Positions 47,723-60,486 of a stretch of DNA of 64,000 bases are shown here, piece by piece; position 1 is the stretch's first letter; every line of letters begins with the position of its first letter. The notes under the pieces were generated by a model. The model was not told where the DNA came from and did no database searches. It worked only from the letters and a program-made list of their open reading frames with translations. This stretch comes from Chlorops oryzae (Eukaryota; Arthropoda; Insecta; Diptera; Chloropidae): contig CM035806.1 of assembly GCA_020466095.1 (NCBI GenBank), positions 145,846,920-145,910,919 of the forward strand, read 5' to 3'. The position numbers and the translations under genes were made by a program.

Positions 47723-48592
47723 TGAAGTTCTGTCAGAAATGAAATGCATCATATAAAAAATCGCTTCAGAAATGAATCAGAAATTTTCTGAAGAATTTTT
47801 TTTTTTTTTTATAATTACCCAGCCAACTATTGGAGTCCGCACAGTGCACCTTTAGGACTCCCAATGCAGTGCGTTTACGCTCCAAAGGAGCCTCCTAAAA
47901 GGATACTAAATGAGCGTGTTTGCGGGAGAAAAGGGCCTTTTCAAAACATATGAAAAAAGTGTGCCCTGCGGACTCCTAAAAAGAGCGTTTTCGGCGTCCT
48001 AAAATGCTCCCTCAGATAAACCGCAAGGATTCCGTGCGGACTCCTCTATTAGCCTATAATTTTTAAAAAATGGACTCCTAAATTAATCCAAAGATAACCC
48101 AGGAGGAGTGTTTTTGGATTGCTTGATATCCTTTACATTGAGAAATAAGAAAAAAACAACAATTTTCCTTTTTAAAAATTTCTAAGGCATTCCAAAAAAA
48201 TATTTCTTATTAATTTTATCAACTATTTTTACTTAGGACATTGTAAAATGTTAGTTTCCAAAAGTTACCCAAAAAGGGTTTCTCCCCTAAATCTCTATTT
48301 CATTTAATTAAGGGAAATTCCCGTAAAGTTATATCACCATAAGTTGCATAAAGTTGCAAACCATAAAGAATGAAAAAAACCATGCCAACTAGATAATACA
48401 ATTTTAAAGCAAGACTCCCTGAACGCTCCTTGACGGTGCTCTTGAGGAGCTGATTGCCAGAGCGCTCCAAAAACGATCCTTCAGGGTGTCTAGGTGGGAG
48501 TCCTTTAAAACTCCTGTTTCGGAGCGCTTCGCATATGGCTGGCTAGAGTTTTTAATTTCTGTTTCATTTCTGACAGAACTGAAGAGAGCCCC
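47723..48592. mobile_element. Harbinger-type MITE split by another element
   Basis: The left CTTGAAGTTCTGTCAGAAATG and the right (opposite strand) AGTTCTGTCAGAAATGAAAC are inverted and closely match the intact element at 61916-62055. The right end retains GAGAGCCCC; the left GGGGCT is eroded. It is opened by the CCAGCC element at 47818-48543. Confidence 0.55.
47818..48543. mobile_element. CCAGCC TIR element with GGAGTCC subterminal array
   Basis: The left CCCAGCCAACTATTGG and the right (opposite strand) GCCAGCCATATGCG are flanked by TA at 47816-47817 and 48544-48545. Within about 250 bp of each end GGAGTCC, GGACTCC, AGGAG and GAGCGCTCC recur more than ten times in both orientations. No coding sequence. 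It shares the arrayed-end layout with the elements at 2205, 16695, 41544 and 60489. Confidence 0.6.
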
Positions 48593-51122
48593 TTTAAAGG
48601 AAAAAAACTTGTCAATTGAATTAAAAAGCTTTTTTTGATCTCCTTTTCTTCGTGAAACTTAGGTTTTCCTACTGAAATGGGCAACAAAAATACTTTTACA
48701 AAAGATTTTGACATTCCGTCGTCCTTGTTTTGTGGCTTAAGCCGCAGTCTACTCAAGGGGTTTTTTTTACCTAAATGGCAGATAACTGCAACGCCAGCCC
48801 ATTTCATTATTTATATTTTTTATAAAATATTATAGAAAATTAAGTACATTGACTGCATTTCGATTAAAGTGGAGAAATTTTTCGTTCTTCAGGGTTTAGG
48901 TGACGATTGCCATTCTTTCACATACCTAAGTTGAATACAGATTTTTTACTTTTTTCTCTTAAAATGCCATTCGCACGGCGCTTGTTTGCAAAACGATTCA
49001 TCAGCAAATGAAATTTACTTATTAAAGAGATTCTTTTCGATATTCGTTGAGCTCCTAAAAGAATGGCAAACGAAATACTAAATCTTTTAGGTACCTAAAG
49101 TTTCCCTGCTGTATGTGAAATTTTTCATTTCAAGTCGAATCGAATGCCTGATCTTAAATGAAAATGCCGAAAATACTCAATAAGAAAGAAACGAATGTAT
49201 TTCTAAAGCAATGAAATTTGCAAAATTTTTCCCACTGTTCGCGAAACCATCAAAACAGTTGCAGTTACTATTATTGCTGTTGTTGTTACTCTTGTCAGCC
49301 GTTGTTGTTGCTGTTGTTCGTTGTTCGTTGTCGGCATTGCAATGTTTGCTGTTATAAATTCTTCTGTCTTTTGTGCTGGGCGACATGAATGATATGATAA
49401 ATGTGCGCGCTTTGCCAGTAGAATAATCATAGTCGTACAGTTAACGATATTATAGTGAGGCTATAATCATCCGACTCCAAGTCGAGCGTTGCAACAACAA
49501 AAATACAAAAAAAAAATAAAAAAATAAAAAAAAACCCAACAAAAATGTTCAAAATAAATAAAAAACAAATAAAACTCAAATAAATTGAAATAAAATCAGC
49601 ACAGCACAACATGCAACGAAGAAAACGTCAGCTGCATTAAAGCACAAATGAGTCAAGACGAAAACGAAAGACTTAGGAAACGAACTTGAACCATCGAAAG
49701 GGATATTTTTTTTTTTTTTTTTGAAATTTTACTTCTGTTTATATTTAACGCAAAAAAAAGGTTTGCCAAATGTGTGTGAAACATGACGCTTTCTCAAAGC
49801 ATAAATCAATAAATAAAAACTTTGAGGAGGGAAAAAAAAATAAAAAGAAATACTCACTCCGGGCGTTTCATTAATTTCAAATTTAATTTGGCAACCCTAT
49901 TAGCATTAAAAGATAAAATTTAATTTTATTACTCACGAAAAATTCCAAATGACCCAAAAGACACACACACAGAGAGAAAGAGAGAGACTGGCTTTTTAAA
50001 AAGACTTTCGATGATCCCAAGAAAAGCACAGCAGAGTAAACGGATCGATACGCACGACCCAAAGAATGAATGACTGCATGAACGAACGACCGAACGAATG
50101 GACGATCGGACAGACGGACAGACGGACGACAGACGAATGAATGAACGATTGAAACAATGAAGAAATGAATTACTGAAGAATTGAAACGAGGCAAATGCAA
50201 CAAGCACCGAAGGAACATCGCCACAGTTCGAACCTCCAAAGCAGGCCAAAAAAAAAAAAAAATTTAAATTAATATAAATAAGAAATAGTAAAAAAGAATT
50301 GAAAAAAAATGAAGAAAAAAAAAACTCATTCGAATAAAAATGAAAAACGAAAATTTATTATTTATTCATTGCCTGACGTTGCCTGGCAGCGTACTGCAAA
50401 CGCCACGCCATGCCGTCGCGCTGCATCCCGTACTTCGCTGTGTACCGCACTCGATTGCACCGTGGGTTCTACGATATTTTAATAAATTAAATTTTTATCG
50501 CCTTGATTAGAAAATCGCCGAATAACGTACACAATCTCGACTCGTTTATGCGTTCGCGAGCGCATAAATTTTATTGAGCGTTTTATGATACTGACGTTGT
50601 CTCTAATGCGAATGGGCAAGCGCAATGTTGAGCCGACCGAGCTCGTTCACTCAATTGAATGGGCCCCCAAACAAAATCGCAAAGCATTAAAACCGCAACA
50701 ACAGCAAAATTAATTTCTAACTCAACAGCAATAAGAACAAAAACAACAGATCGAAACATACAAATACAAATCAAAACTAAAACTTAAATAAAAATAAAAA
50801 TAAAAATAGAAAAACCAAAAATTGCGAATAAATACTACCATGAAATTATATCGCCACGGAGCATAATCAATAAAAAATGTTAAAAATGATTAAATTCGTT
50901 TTTAAACGCTAAAATTAAAATTCTCACTTGGAAACACGAACGAATTTGCAGAAACTTGGTAGACTTTTAATATTGGTCGAATTTTATTTAAGCTGCCAGC
51001 CAGAACGCTTAAACTTGCAACGTTTTAGCTTAGTAGAAGTGAGAATCAATTCAATCAAGCGAATGCCTTAACCCTTGCAATACTGCGCTTTTTTCTTTTA
51101 TTTCTTTTAAATTAAGATACAT
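48593..51122. other. intronic noncoding DNA
   Basis: No exon is recognised. (GTT)n near 49276-49320, A-rich (AAAT)n at 49500-49590, GACGGACAGACGGAC repeats at 50110-50135 and AAATAAA runs at 50785-50812. Confidence 0.6.
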
Positions 51123-51606
51123 AAAGACTTGGACTGTTGTTTGCGTATATCGCTCTTTGTAGTACCGAATCTCTACCAGCAACGAAAGTAGCAGAGAGAA
51201 AGGTTAGTGTTATGGAAACAAAGATGCTTCGCTGGATATCCGGACTCACTCGTCTTGATCATGTCCCAAACGTAGACATCCGTAGACGCTATGGAGTTGC
51301 GCCAATTATTGGGAAAATTCGAGAAGCAAGGCTACGCTGGTATGGATACGTCCTCAAAGCAAATGAGGAGACTTTGGCAAAGAAAGGCTACGCACTGGAA
51401 ATTCAAGGTTACAGAAAACGGGGGCGTCCGAAACAGCGCTGAATGGACACAATAAAATGGGACCTAGAGGCTGTAGAACTTACCTCGGATGATGCAACCG
51501 ACAGAACAAAATGGAGGAACTGGTCGCGTTTTGCGGACCCCGCGATAGACCGGGATAGTTAAACACGCAAGAAGAAGAAGAAAGACTTGGACTGTTGTTT
51601 GCGTAT
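51123..51606 (+). mobile_element. 5'-truncated RTE-type LINE 3' end
   Basis: A 432-bp insert (51149-51580) sits between exact 26-bp direct repeats beginning AAAGACTTGG and ending TTTGCGTAT (51123-51148, 51581-51606). It ends in (GAA)n. Its plus strand encodes the C-terminal end of a non-LTR reverse-transcriptase protein: METKMLRWISGLTRLDHVPN, then IRRRYGVAPIIGKIREARLR, WYGYVLK and RKRGRPKQR, a pattern found in RTE-type elements. Strong truncation plus a long duplication is typical of target-primed reverse transcription. This is a candidate for a LINE supply in this genome. Confidence 0.85.
51149..51560 (+). pseudogene. non-LTR reverse transcriptase C-terminus, nonsense mutated
   Basis: The reading frame is open to CGC TGA at 51437-51442, where relatives have R-W (TGG). 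It then continues in the same frame (MDTIKWDLEAVELTSDDA, then RTKWRNWSRFADP) to a natural stop (TAA, near 51560). A single TGG-to-TGA change thus breaks it. The N-terminal endonuclease and the RT core are missing through 5' truncation, so it is dead on insertion. Confidence 0.8.
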
Positions 51607-51752
51607 GGCACAAAATAATGTTTGAAAGGGTTTATTGTTGAAACGAACAACGGACAAAGAAGATCGCCTGATGTGGGTCGATTGCAAGGCACAAGAGAGA
51701 ACATTTTTGGATCACATTCGTAGAACACCAGAAAATTGCTATAATATTATTA

Positions 51753-53327
51753 TGCCTCGAAATTTGAATATGTAAAAAAAATGAAAAAAAATTCAAAAAA
51801 ATATTCAGAAAATATTTTTTTAAAAATTAAAAAAAAAAATGCAAAAAATTCAAAACATTCAAAAAATAGATTTTTATTTTTTGACCATCTTCATGTATCA
51901 TTAGTAATTAATATTTGGGCTTTTGGTCCCTCATTTTTCACTTATAGTGAAAAATGTAATATTTGGCAATTGAAAAAATTTATTTTTCATATATTGCCGA
52001 GAAGTGTGGAAAGCCGATACGACCGGTTTCGAAACTAGCTTACAGGTTCATCATCAGGTATCTTTAACCAATACCTTAGCCACTCTGACCACCTCAGCGA
52101 TGTGAGGTAGGTCGGCTAAATTGTGCATATATATACACCATTGGCGTGCCCGCCTTATTGTTAATACATAGATTTTTTTTTTTTGAAAAATATTCAAAAA
52201 ATTCAAAATATTCCAAAAATATTCAAAAAAAATTTTTTTTTAATTCAAAATATTCAAAAAATATATTTAAAAAAATTAAAAAAAAAAAATGCAAAAAATT
52301 CAAAAACATAAAATATTCCAAAAATTCAAAATATTCAAAAAAAAATTCAAAAAAAAATGCAAAAAGTTCAAAATATTCAAAAAAATTGAAAAAAAATTAA
52401 AAATATTCAAAAAATATATTATATTTTAAAAAATTCAAAAAAAATGCAAAAAATTCAAAATATTCAAAAAAATAAAAAAAAAATTCCAAAAATTAAAAAT
52501 ATTAAAAATATATTCAAAAAAATTTGAAAAAAAAATCCAAATTATTAAAAATAGATATTTTCGATACAAGTGTCGAAATGAAGCTTTTTTTTGCACGAGT
52601 GGTAAATGTTGTAAAACGAGGCGCAGCCGAGTTTTACAATACCACGAGTGCGAAAAAAGCTGAGTTTCGACACGAGTGCCGAACAATATTTTATGCAATA
52701 AGATTTCAAATTGGATTTTAACCTAAATTTAAGAAAGCGTGTTTTTTGTTTGTTTGTTATTGTGAAGAAATTTTTTATTTTGATTTGACAGATTCATAAT
52801 TTGAAATTCTTTATTATACAACTTCGTAGTATGCTCTGCTTATTTTTGCCTTGTTTTTTTTGAAATGCGTGCATTTTGAAATTTATTATTGCACGCCTTG
52901 CCTTGTATTTTTTGAAATGCGTGCGTTTTGAAATTTATTATTGCACGCCTTGAAATTCATTCTTAAAAAACCATGTAGTATGCCATGCTTTTTGTTTGTA
53001 TAAACAATTTTTTATACTTTCTCAAAACTAGTGTCATAATATGCTTCATTATGATTTTAAAATCGACATCATAATAGGCCTATTATGATGTCGAATTGCA
53101 TAAAAGATTTTTAAAAAAATCAAAAAATTCAAAATATTCAAAAAAAAGCAAAAAATTCACTGTCAAAAGTTTCAAATTAGTTCGATTTAGTACGCCTATT
53201 AAAATGTTGAATTGTCAAATTAACAAAAAAAAGCCTACTTCAGCGAATAAAATATTCAAAAAGCACAGTTAAATGCAAAAAAATTCAAATAATTCAAAAA
53301 AATTCAAGATATTTAGAATCTGAGCTC
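51753..53327. mobile_element. AT-rich GAGCTC/TGCCTCG element with nested insertions
   Basis: The left TGCCTCGAAATTTGAATATG (TA before it at 51751-51752) and the right GAATCTGAGCTC (ending at 53327) are the two end types of the family seen at 2524 and 16915, here in opposite orientation. The AATTTGACAATTCAACATTTTAATAGGC block recurs in complement at 53180-53240. Interrupting segments include 51865-52170 and a hairpin-rich part at 52545-53100. Non-coding. Confidence 0.55.
52570..52673. repeat. 104-bp inverted repeat (hairpin)
   Basis: GTGTCGAAA..AGCTTTTTT..GCAC..GTGGTA..GTAAAAC..GGC on the left is repeated in complement on the right, ending TTTCGACAC. Arms of about 50 bp with a three-base loop (GCA) and some mismatches. 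It probably belongs to an inserted element inside the AT-rich host. Confidence 0.7.
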
Positions 53328-53376
53328 TTAATATGATTAAGTGAAAGTATTTTATAGGAACAATTAGAGCAGTATA

Positions 53377-53802
53377 CAGGGTGTCCCGTTTGGAAGTACA
53401 TTCCTTTATAGGGGTGGTAGGAGGGGTCCCAAGATGAACAAAAAATCATATGTGACGGGGGCGGGGTCCCAAATGCACACCTGAGGAGTTATGGGGCCTT
53501 AAAGTTTTTTGGCACTAAGTCCAGAAAAACAATTCTCCTACGCCAATGGTTAACTGTAGGGAAAAATTTTTAATGTAGTTTGAAAGCCAATTGTGCAGGC
53601 TTTCAGGCAAAACTAAATTATTGGTTAAAATTTCAGCCATTGTGTGAAAAAGAAACGGTCAAAGTAGAAAATTCTGAAAATTTTTTCAATTTTTTTTTCT
53701 TTGGAAGCCATTTTGGTATGAAAAGTGTCCAATTAACACCCAAATTTTTTATTTTATTCAAAATGCTGGATCGATTTCCTTTAATTTGGTACCCCATATG
53801 TC
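53377..53802. mobile_element. CAGGGTGTCC MITE, right end missing
   Basis: CAGGGTGTCCCGTTTGG preceded by TA. The interior matches the 2910-3341 element throughout (GGAAGTACATTCCTT, CTAAGTCCAGAAAAACAATT, AAAATGCTGGATCGATT). It stops after CCCATATGTC, where the other copy goes on into its right terminus. Truncated. Confidence 0.7.
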
Positions 53803-55823
53803 TAATAAATTTTTTCAAAATAAGATGAGAAAATTAAATATCCAAATGAACTCGTTAGTTTTACTGTATCAAATCTAATAAGCTTGGAGCTTAGAGAGCA
53901 CAAGTGTGGTGGAAGCACCTCTGCTTTTATTGAAATTTTTCTCTTCGATTTCTATATTTTCCAGATCGATGCAATTTGTGCAACTATTGGTCCTTCGTGT
54001 ATGATGATCTGGTACGACCAACATTTTCTGACCGTCTTGAGATCTCAACAATTAATCTGAAAAAAATTCCCCCGAAAGCGAAATAGGAAACCGCTTCAGC
54101 CGCATTTGCCAGTTGAAAACAGATGCACACTCATGCAGGACTTGTTGCTTATCATAAATAGCAAAAAAAATTTCAGTCGTAGCTTAAATTTTCCTTAATA
54201 CGACTTAAGCGGTTATTCGTTTTAAATGTGTAAATATATCTTTGCATGTGGCCGCCCAATAATTGTTGTTTTTTGATTTTTTTATTTTATTTCTTTCTTA
54301 TTTATGGCATATTGAGTTGCAATTGTTGTTGCTGTTGCTTAAATGTATGGAAAATCTACAACGTCATGCGTTTCCAATAATCCAGAGCAAATAGCCATAA
54401 ACACCGTTCAACGATGACGACGACGACGACAACGACGATAGTTTTGCTATGGTAGCAGGTGGCAAATGGAGTCGCGATCGTTCACGCTCAAGCATCAAGC
54501 TATCGTGAACCGAACATGCATGCATGTGCAGACGCGTTCGTCGAACGGTGATCGGTGATCGCTGATCGTTGGCCAACGATTGGGGCGATCGATTTTTAAT
54601 TTTTTCATTATTGATTTGTTTACAATTATGTTCGCACTGTCATAATTCCATTTTCATTTTCTCAAGTCCGTTCGTCCGTCTGTCCGTCTGTCTACGGATC
54701 TCTGTCTCCGTTTGCATCTACGTCTCCCTTTCTGTCCCCGTCGCGGTCACCGTCACCGTCATCGTCACCGTCACCGTCTCCGCCAGTATCTTTAAGTCTG
54801 TCTCACTTTTCATTTCTCATTAAGCTTACAGTCCAACGAATGAGGATCCAAACAGATCACTTTAGTGGCGCTTTAAAATACCGGCGATTAAGTCCAAGTC
54901 GAACTGACAAGTAAACGGATGGCTGGACGGACGACTGGACGGACGAGTTAATAAATTATTATGGCATAAAGAAATCAACATCGATTTCGACTCTAATTGC
55001 TGTCGTTACAGCTCAAATAGCGAGTCGACTCACTCAATTAGTTCTCATTGGGAAGTGCCCGATCGGAGGTTGTGATCAATTCGAATATAGTACCTCTCTA
55101 ATAAACACCACATCATAAGGCCAAAAGGGCGATGAAATTAATTGCTCTTGACGAAACAATGAAACTTTGCATGACTAATGTGTGAACAGAACAGACTACT
55201 GATAACTAAGTAGATTGAACAGTCTGTGAGATAGTTCAGAAAAAGATCGATAAGGCACCAAATGAAAAAAAAAAATCTGACCGTCCTTCTCTGGTATATT
55301 GTATATATTTTCTATTTTCAGACAATCGCCTGATATGCTCCAAATTTCAGATATGCCTTGAAAGCGAATTTTTCCCCCTTTTAAGTAATTGCGAAAAAGC
55401 CAACGTTCATTTCATTATCAGTTCGGCTCGCTCTGTAGGTACGCCCGCTAAGCCTGAAGGAACTTTCCTCGAGAGCTCTTCAAGCATTCAACTCACGTCG
55501 AACAGTTTTGAAAATGTAAATGTTCGGTCCGGTTGGTGGTAATAAAAAGTTTTCTTGCTCCCTTAAATGTTTTCGTATAAAAAAGAACCCGAAAACCGAA
55601 AATCTCCATCGGTGTTGTCGTCAGCGTCGTCATCGCGCGTGCTCAATTTTGAATGGATTAAAACGTACGCACATTCACAATCAAAAGAAAGACAATCAAC
55701 AAAAGTGCTGGAGCAGAAGTAGAGAGTAGAGCAGAAGGTTGATGAAGAAAATCGTTTAAAAAAAAATTTTACAATCATAATTTGACCCATTTCTTCATTC
55801 GTCTAGAAGCACTTCATACAAAA

Positions 55824-55860
<37 letters not shown>

Positions 55861-58800
55861 TTAGTTCCCATGTGTAGGTACGCACGCTCGGCTCTGGCCA
55901 TCCGCAATCATCTTAAAAGTCGAGACGAAAATCCGCACGAACTTATTTTGAAGTTCTTTCATTCGAAGCGCCCAGCGTTAAGGCTTACACATTATTGCTG
56001 AGGGTACATTGGGAGGGAAAGGGGCGCCACATTAAATTCAGGTACAATACGATTGCGGCGACGAACGGACGTTGATTGAGTAAGCGTAAGCGCAAGCGCA
56101 AGCGCAAGCGTAAGCTTCAGCGAACCGAAATGACAGTTTATGATTGAATCAAAATTCCAGCACGAAACTCCGAACACTCAACGAGAAAAAAGACGAAAAA
56201 AACCGAAAAAATTCAAGTGAAAATATAGCATTAAATTTGGAGAAATATAAAAAAATTAAATTGAAAAAAAATGAGCATCTTGTCATTCGATTCATTGCCA
56301 GTTATGTTAAGTTGAGGGCCAATGGGGAAACCTATGAGTCCGAGAACTTGAAGCTAAATTCCCAAATCTCGTATGACAAACTCGAGCTGATTTAATGCCG
56401 CCTCGACTGGTTATTTATTATTTTCATTATTGTTATTATTTTTTTGTTTGCTTGTGTGTTTTTTTCTTCTCTTTTTTTTCATAATCTTTTTCTTTCTTTT
56501 GTTTTATTGCCTTCGTCTGTGAGATTTAATATGACGATTATTGACAACTTCATGCCTCGCAGGCCGCGTATAGCGAACAATGCCCGCCATACGCCGAATA
56601 ATGCCGAATAATGCAATTATCAGGAATTCGATGCTAACTCCTGCAGTAACTCGAACGCTCTCTCTCTCTCTCTCTCTCGCTTACTCCTCTTTAAATTTGT
56701 TTGTCTTTTTATGAAGTGTTGGTCGGGTGGTGTGGGGTTGGGTGGTTGTCGAAGGGGGCAAGGAGATGGGGAGAATACTTCGGTCCTACGGTATTAAGTA
56801 CAATCGTTCGGTATTCTCTGCTCATTATACGATTATGATTATTGCTTCATTGGGATTTCTTAATCGCTTAAATGAAATCACGAATAACGAGGCCGAGCGT
56901 CGAGTCACTGGCACTATCATCGGCAGATTGTCGCATCACGCGTGGCATTCGGCTTCAGCTTTTAATGGGCGACAAAGTAATCAGGGTGTCTTCGGTGTCA
57001 GTGTCTCTGCCTGCGGCAATCGCTGTGGTTATGATTACGGCGATTGCGATGACGATGGCACTGTCCCCGTACGTGCTCCTTTGTCAATTATTTGCTTAAA
57101 GAAACTGATTTCACTCGGATGCTCTCATTTCAGATGGTAGCGCTGTTCACTCATAACGGTCATTCTTTGAATGCGTGGCCATAAATGATCAAGATGCAAA
57201 CAATGCGATTACATCCAATAAGAACACAGAATGTTCCTACTTTTTGTCCAGTTACCTGCATGTTTAAATATAAGGCAAAAAAAAAAAACCCATATATACC
57301 TTAATATATCAGACATTATGTATGTGCAACTTTTGAATGGACTGAAAGAATTACTAATTGCTGAACTCTCATGCTATTCTAGAATGGAAGAGTCAAGACC
57401 ACAACAAAGCAGACAAAGTGATATTTCCCTGTACTGTTAATGGCCCCATAAATAAATAAAATGAATTCGAATTTAAAATGATTTTATGTTTTAAGAGTTA
57501 CCACAATATGATGTTCATCAACGCCAACTCTATGCGTTTCAATATTGCCGATTGCATCTTTGGTATACCGAAAGCCAAGCTATTGTGACGTCATATCAAA
57601 ATTTGACATGCTAATGACATATTACTATTCAGGATTGATAATATTAAATCGCAAAAATTGAACAAAATGAAAAGCCAAATAATTCTCAGCCTATTCAAAC
57701 GTTCCTAACAATACCGACGAAATTTCCTTCAAAACGAAAGACTTAAGACACAAACGTATTCAAAATTTTCTTGCGACATAAGAAATAAACGTTCTTTCTC
57801 ACTCCATTTTCTCTCTCTTAACCAATTTCAAATCTTAGCACATTGACAGATCACTCTTATAGTTGACTTTCAATCATGTCGAAAAAAAAAAAAAACTCCA
57901 ATTAGTCTAGAAATTCAGTTCGATTCTCGAATTGGACTCCAAGCCGAAATTCGCTCTCCTTCATTGATAAGCTATCGATTTTGATGGTCCAAACCATCTT
58001 CTATATTGCGGAAATAATTCAAGCTTATATTTAATTATCGTAGATGGGAAAAAGTACGTTTTTGCACTTGACAAGCGTACCGGATCCATCGAAGACATCG
58101 AAGCGTAGTGACTTCAAATTGTCGATCGGTGATCGGACGGATCGATCCAGCGAATGAACTAGTTTTCCATAATGCCGTTTTTAGCGCGGATTTATGTCGA
58201 CACGTATTGATTAAATACGCATCTTGATGCAGCAGCAGCCGCAGCAGCAGCCGCAGCAGCAGAGGCAGCACGTAATGCAACTGATCCGATCCGTTTACAC
58301 TCAAAGGTGAGTGGAAGCTCATGTAAATATTTGCCATGCTAACCATGACTGCGTCCGCTGAACGTTAAGATGCTCGTACGTTCCGCAGCGGAATGGAAAA
58401 AATACGAGTGCATCGTAAGCCGCGTTAAGCACTTTCAAACGAAGCGTGGGAAGTCATAAATACCTGGAATTCTTGACTGTTTGGAAAACTGACGGAATTG
58501 GTGTCACATGCATCGTCCATCTTATAAGATGGCCCGTTCAATGTTTGCATACACATATCGTTATGACTATCGTTACCGTGACCATAAATTGAAATTGAAA
58601 AAACAGAAGAAAAAAAAATTTTTTTTTTTCATAGTCTTCAATTTAGTTTATTTAAACTTTTTTGAAGGTTGAAGAGCTGAATTGCAAAATCGTCAAAAAT
58701 TTCAATCGGCCCAAGGATCATGACGATCGAATTTGGACTTAGTTTTCCCTTACTCATTTCAACATAAGAATATATGTATGTATGTATGTATAGTCTTGAT

Positions 58801-59010
58801 ATAAAACGATTGTGTTGAAAAGCTCTGGAAACGGTTTTTAGGGTACATGAAAGTTCCATAATCGTCAAAATTTGACGATTTCGATTTCTATGACATGCCA
58901 GTTATGGCGGTTTTGGGCAGATTCGTGCAGAACGGTAACAGACCTATATACCTATATATTCGAGATTTGAAACTTTTGAAGTTCTTAAACCGTGTTGACG
59001 ATTACGACCC
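53803..59010. other. intronic noncoding DNA
   Basis: No exon is recognised in either strand. GACGACGACGAC at 54417-54430, GTCACCGTC repeats at 54744-54780, (CA)n at 55830-55861, AAGCGCAAGCG repeats at 56086-56115, (CT)n at 56658-56679, GCAGCAGCC repeats at 58227-58267 and GTATGTATG at 58774-58790. Possible enhancers cannot be recognised from one sequence. Confidence 0.6.
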
Positions 59011-59013
59011 TTA

Positions 59014-59559
59014 AGCGCAAAATCCAATTTTGCGAGAGCCCGATGCGAGAGTGCGCGACGTCACGAAAATGTTTTGCGTGACGCATTTCAATCTCGAATG
59101 AGAGTTTTGCGTCACGCAGATGAAAGCATAATATCGCTTCTAGTAATGCAATATTTGAACGAAGTACCAATCTAACGAGTACCAAGTACTCATAACAATT
59201 ATACGTTATCACTTGAGTTTAAATTTTAATTCAAAATATTGAAACATTTTCAAAAAATTTTCAAAATGAACCGAAGCTTGCGAAATATTCTAAAAGCTCT
59301 TTTTCACGGAACAGTGAACAGTTTTTGTTTTATTAGTTTAAACGAGTACCCAATAGCGAGTACTCAAAAAATAGCTACATCATTAACCTGTCAAATTGCC
59401 TCGCAACGAGAAATATTCAATTTTTCTAAATTTTCTCGCTACGAGGTCTCGCAGTGCGATACATTGGAGCTTGAACCATATGATTGAATGTATTGAAATT
59501 TGTGTGCGTCTCGCGCTCGCGCTCTCGCATCGGGCTCTCGCAATGTTGGATTTTGGGCT
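59014..59559. mobile_element. TIR element, AGCGCAAAATCC ends, TTA duplication
   Basis: The left AGCGCAAAATCCAATTTTGC and the right (opposite strand) AGCCCAAAATCCAACATTGC continue as inverted copies for about 40 bp (through GAGAGCCCGATGCGAGAG). TTA flanks both sides (59011-59013, 59560-59562), as in PIF/Harbinger elements. Inside, GCGTGACG/CGTCACGC and GAGTACC/GTACTC repeat in both orientations. Non-coding. Confidence 0.7.
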
Positions 59560-59562
59560 TTA

Positions 59563-60048
59563 GGCTTTTGTTTTGTTAATTTGACAATTCAACATTTTAA
59601 AAGGCATACTTAAATCGAACTAAGGCGTATTTAGAAGTTTTGGCAGTAGTACAACAACAATGTATAAAAAACTCTGAAATGTAAAAAATCAGTTGCATTT
59701 TGTTTGAATTTTGTTCCAATATTAAATTTTTAATTTCGTTGAAAAATGTAAGCGTACGAATTCAATACAAATTTTGACAGTTCCGAGTTGAAAAAGAAGA
59801 AGAGTTCTACTGCCACACTTTTAAATACTTGAATCGAACTGTTTGATTTTTGGCTGTGAATTTTTTAAATATTTGAATTTTTGCATTTTTTTTGAATTTT
59901 TTTTGATATTTCGAATTTTTTGCATTTTTTGATTTTTTTGAATTTTTTTTTTTTTTTTTAAATTTTTCGACTTTTTTTTGAATATTTTTTGAATAATTTT
60001 TTGAATTTTTTTTTTTTCATTTTTTGTACATATTCAAATTCCGAGGCA
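59563..60048. mobile_element. Fragment of the AT-rich CCGAGGCA element family
   Basis: It begins within the conserved block (TTGTTAATTTGACAATTCAA) and ends ACATATTCAAATTCCGAGGCA, the same end as the element near 3788. About 190 bp of other sequence (59625-59840) interrupts the block. The left end is missing, directly abutting the TTA-flanked element at 59014-59559. Confidence 0.5.
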
Positions 60049-60486
60049 TTGTGATTTCATTAGAAATTTCAGCTATTTAGAAATGTTTTATATCAATATG
60101 ATCATAATAGTTTTAAGTTTTAAGGGATTGTCTCACTGATTAGGCTTTCAACTGAGACATTGACTTAGTCGAGTGCGTAACGTAAGCGGATCTCAACGAC
60201 ATGATATTTTAAGATCGACGAAAATCTTCGAAACAGTTCAAATATGTTTATCGATCAGAAATGCGCAAAAAAAGGACGTAATAATTTTGAAGTACGACCA
60301 ATCAAGCTGAAATGTTAGCAGTACCCTTCAAAGAACAGCGACCATCCGAGCAGATATAGCGATCATCGTTTCAAAAAGGACTTCTTCTATGATCAATCAA
60401 GAACTTTACAGGAGCACATCAAGATTTTTTAAACTTTAGCCATCGCCAGAGAACATTTTTTGAGGCCTTTATTCAATTTAAGCTCA
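60049..60486. other. intronic noncoding DNA
   Basis: Nothing recognisable between two mobile elements. Confidence 0.6.
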
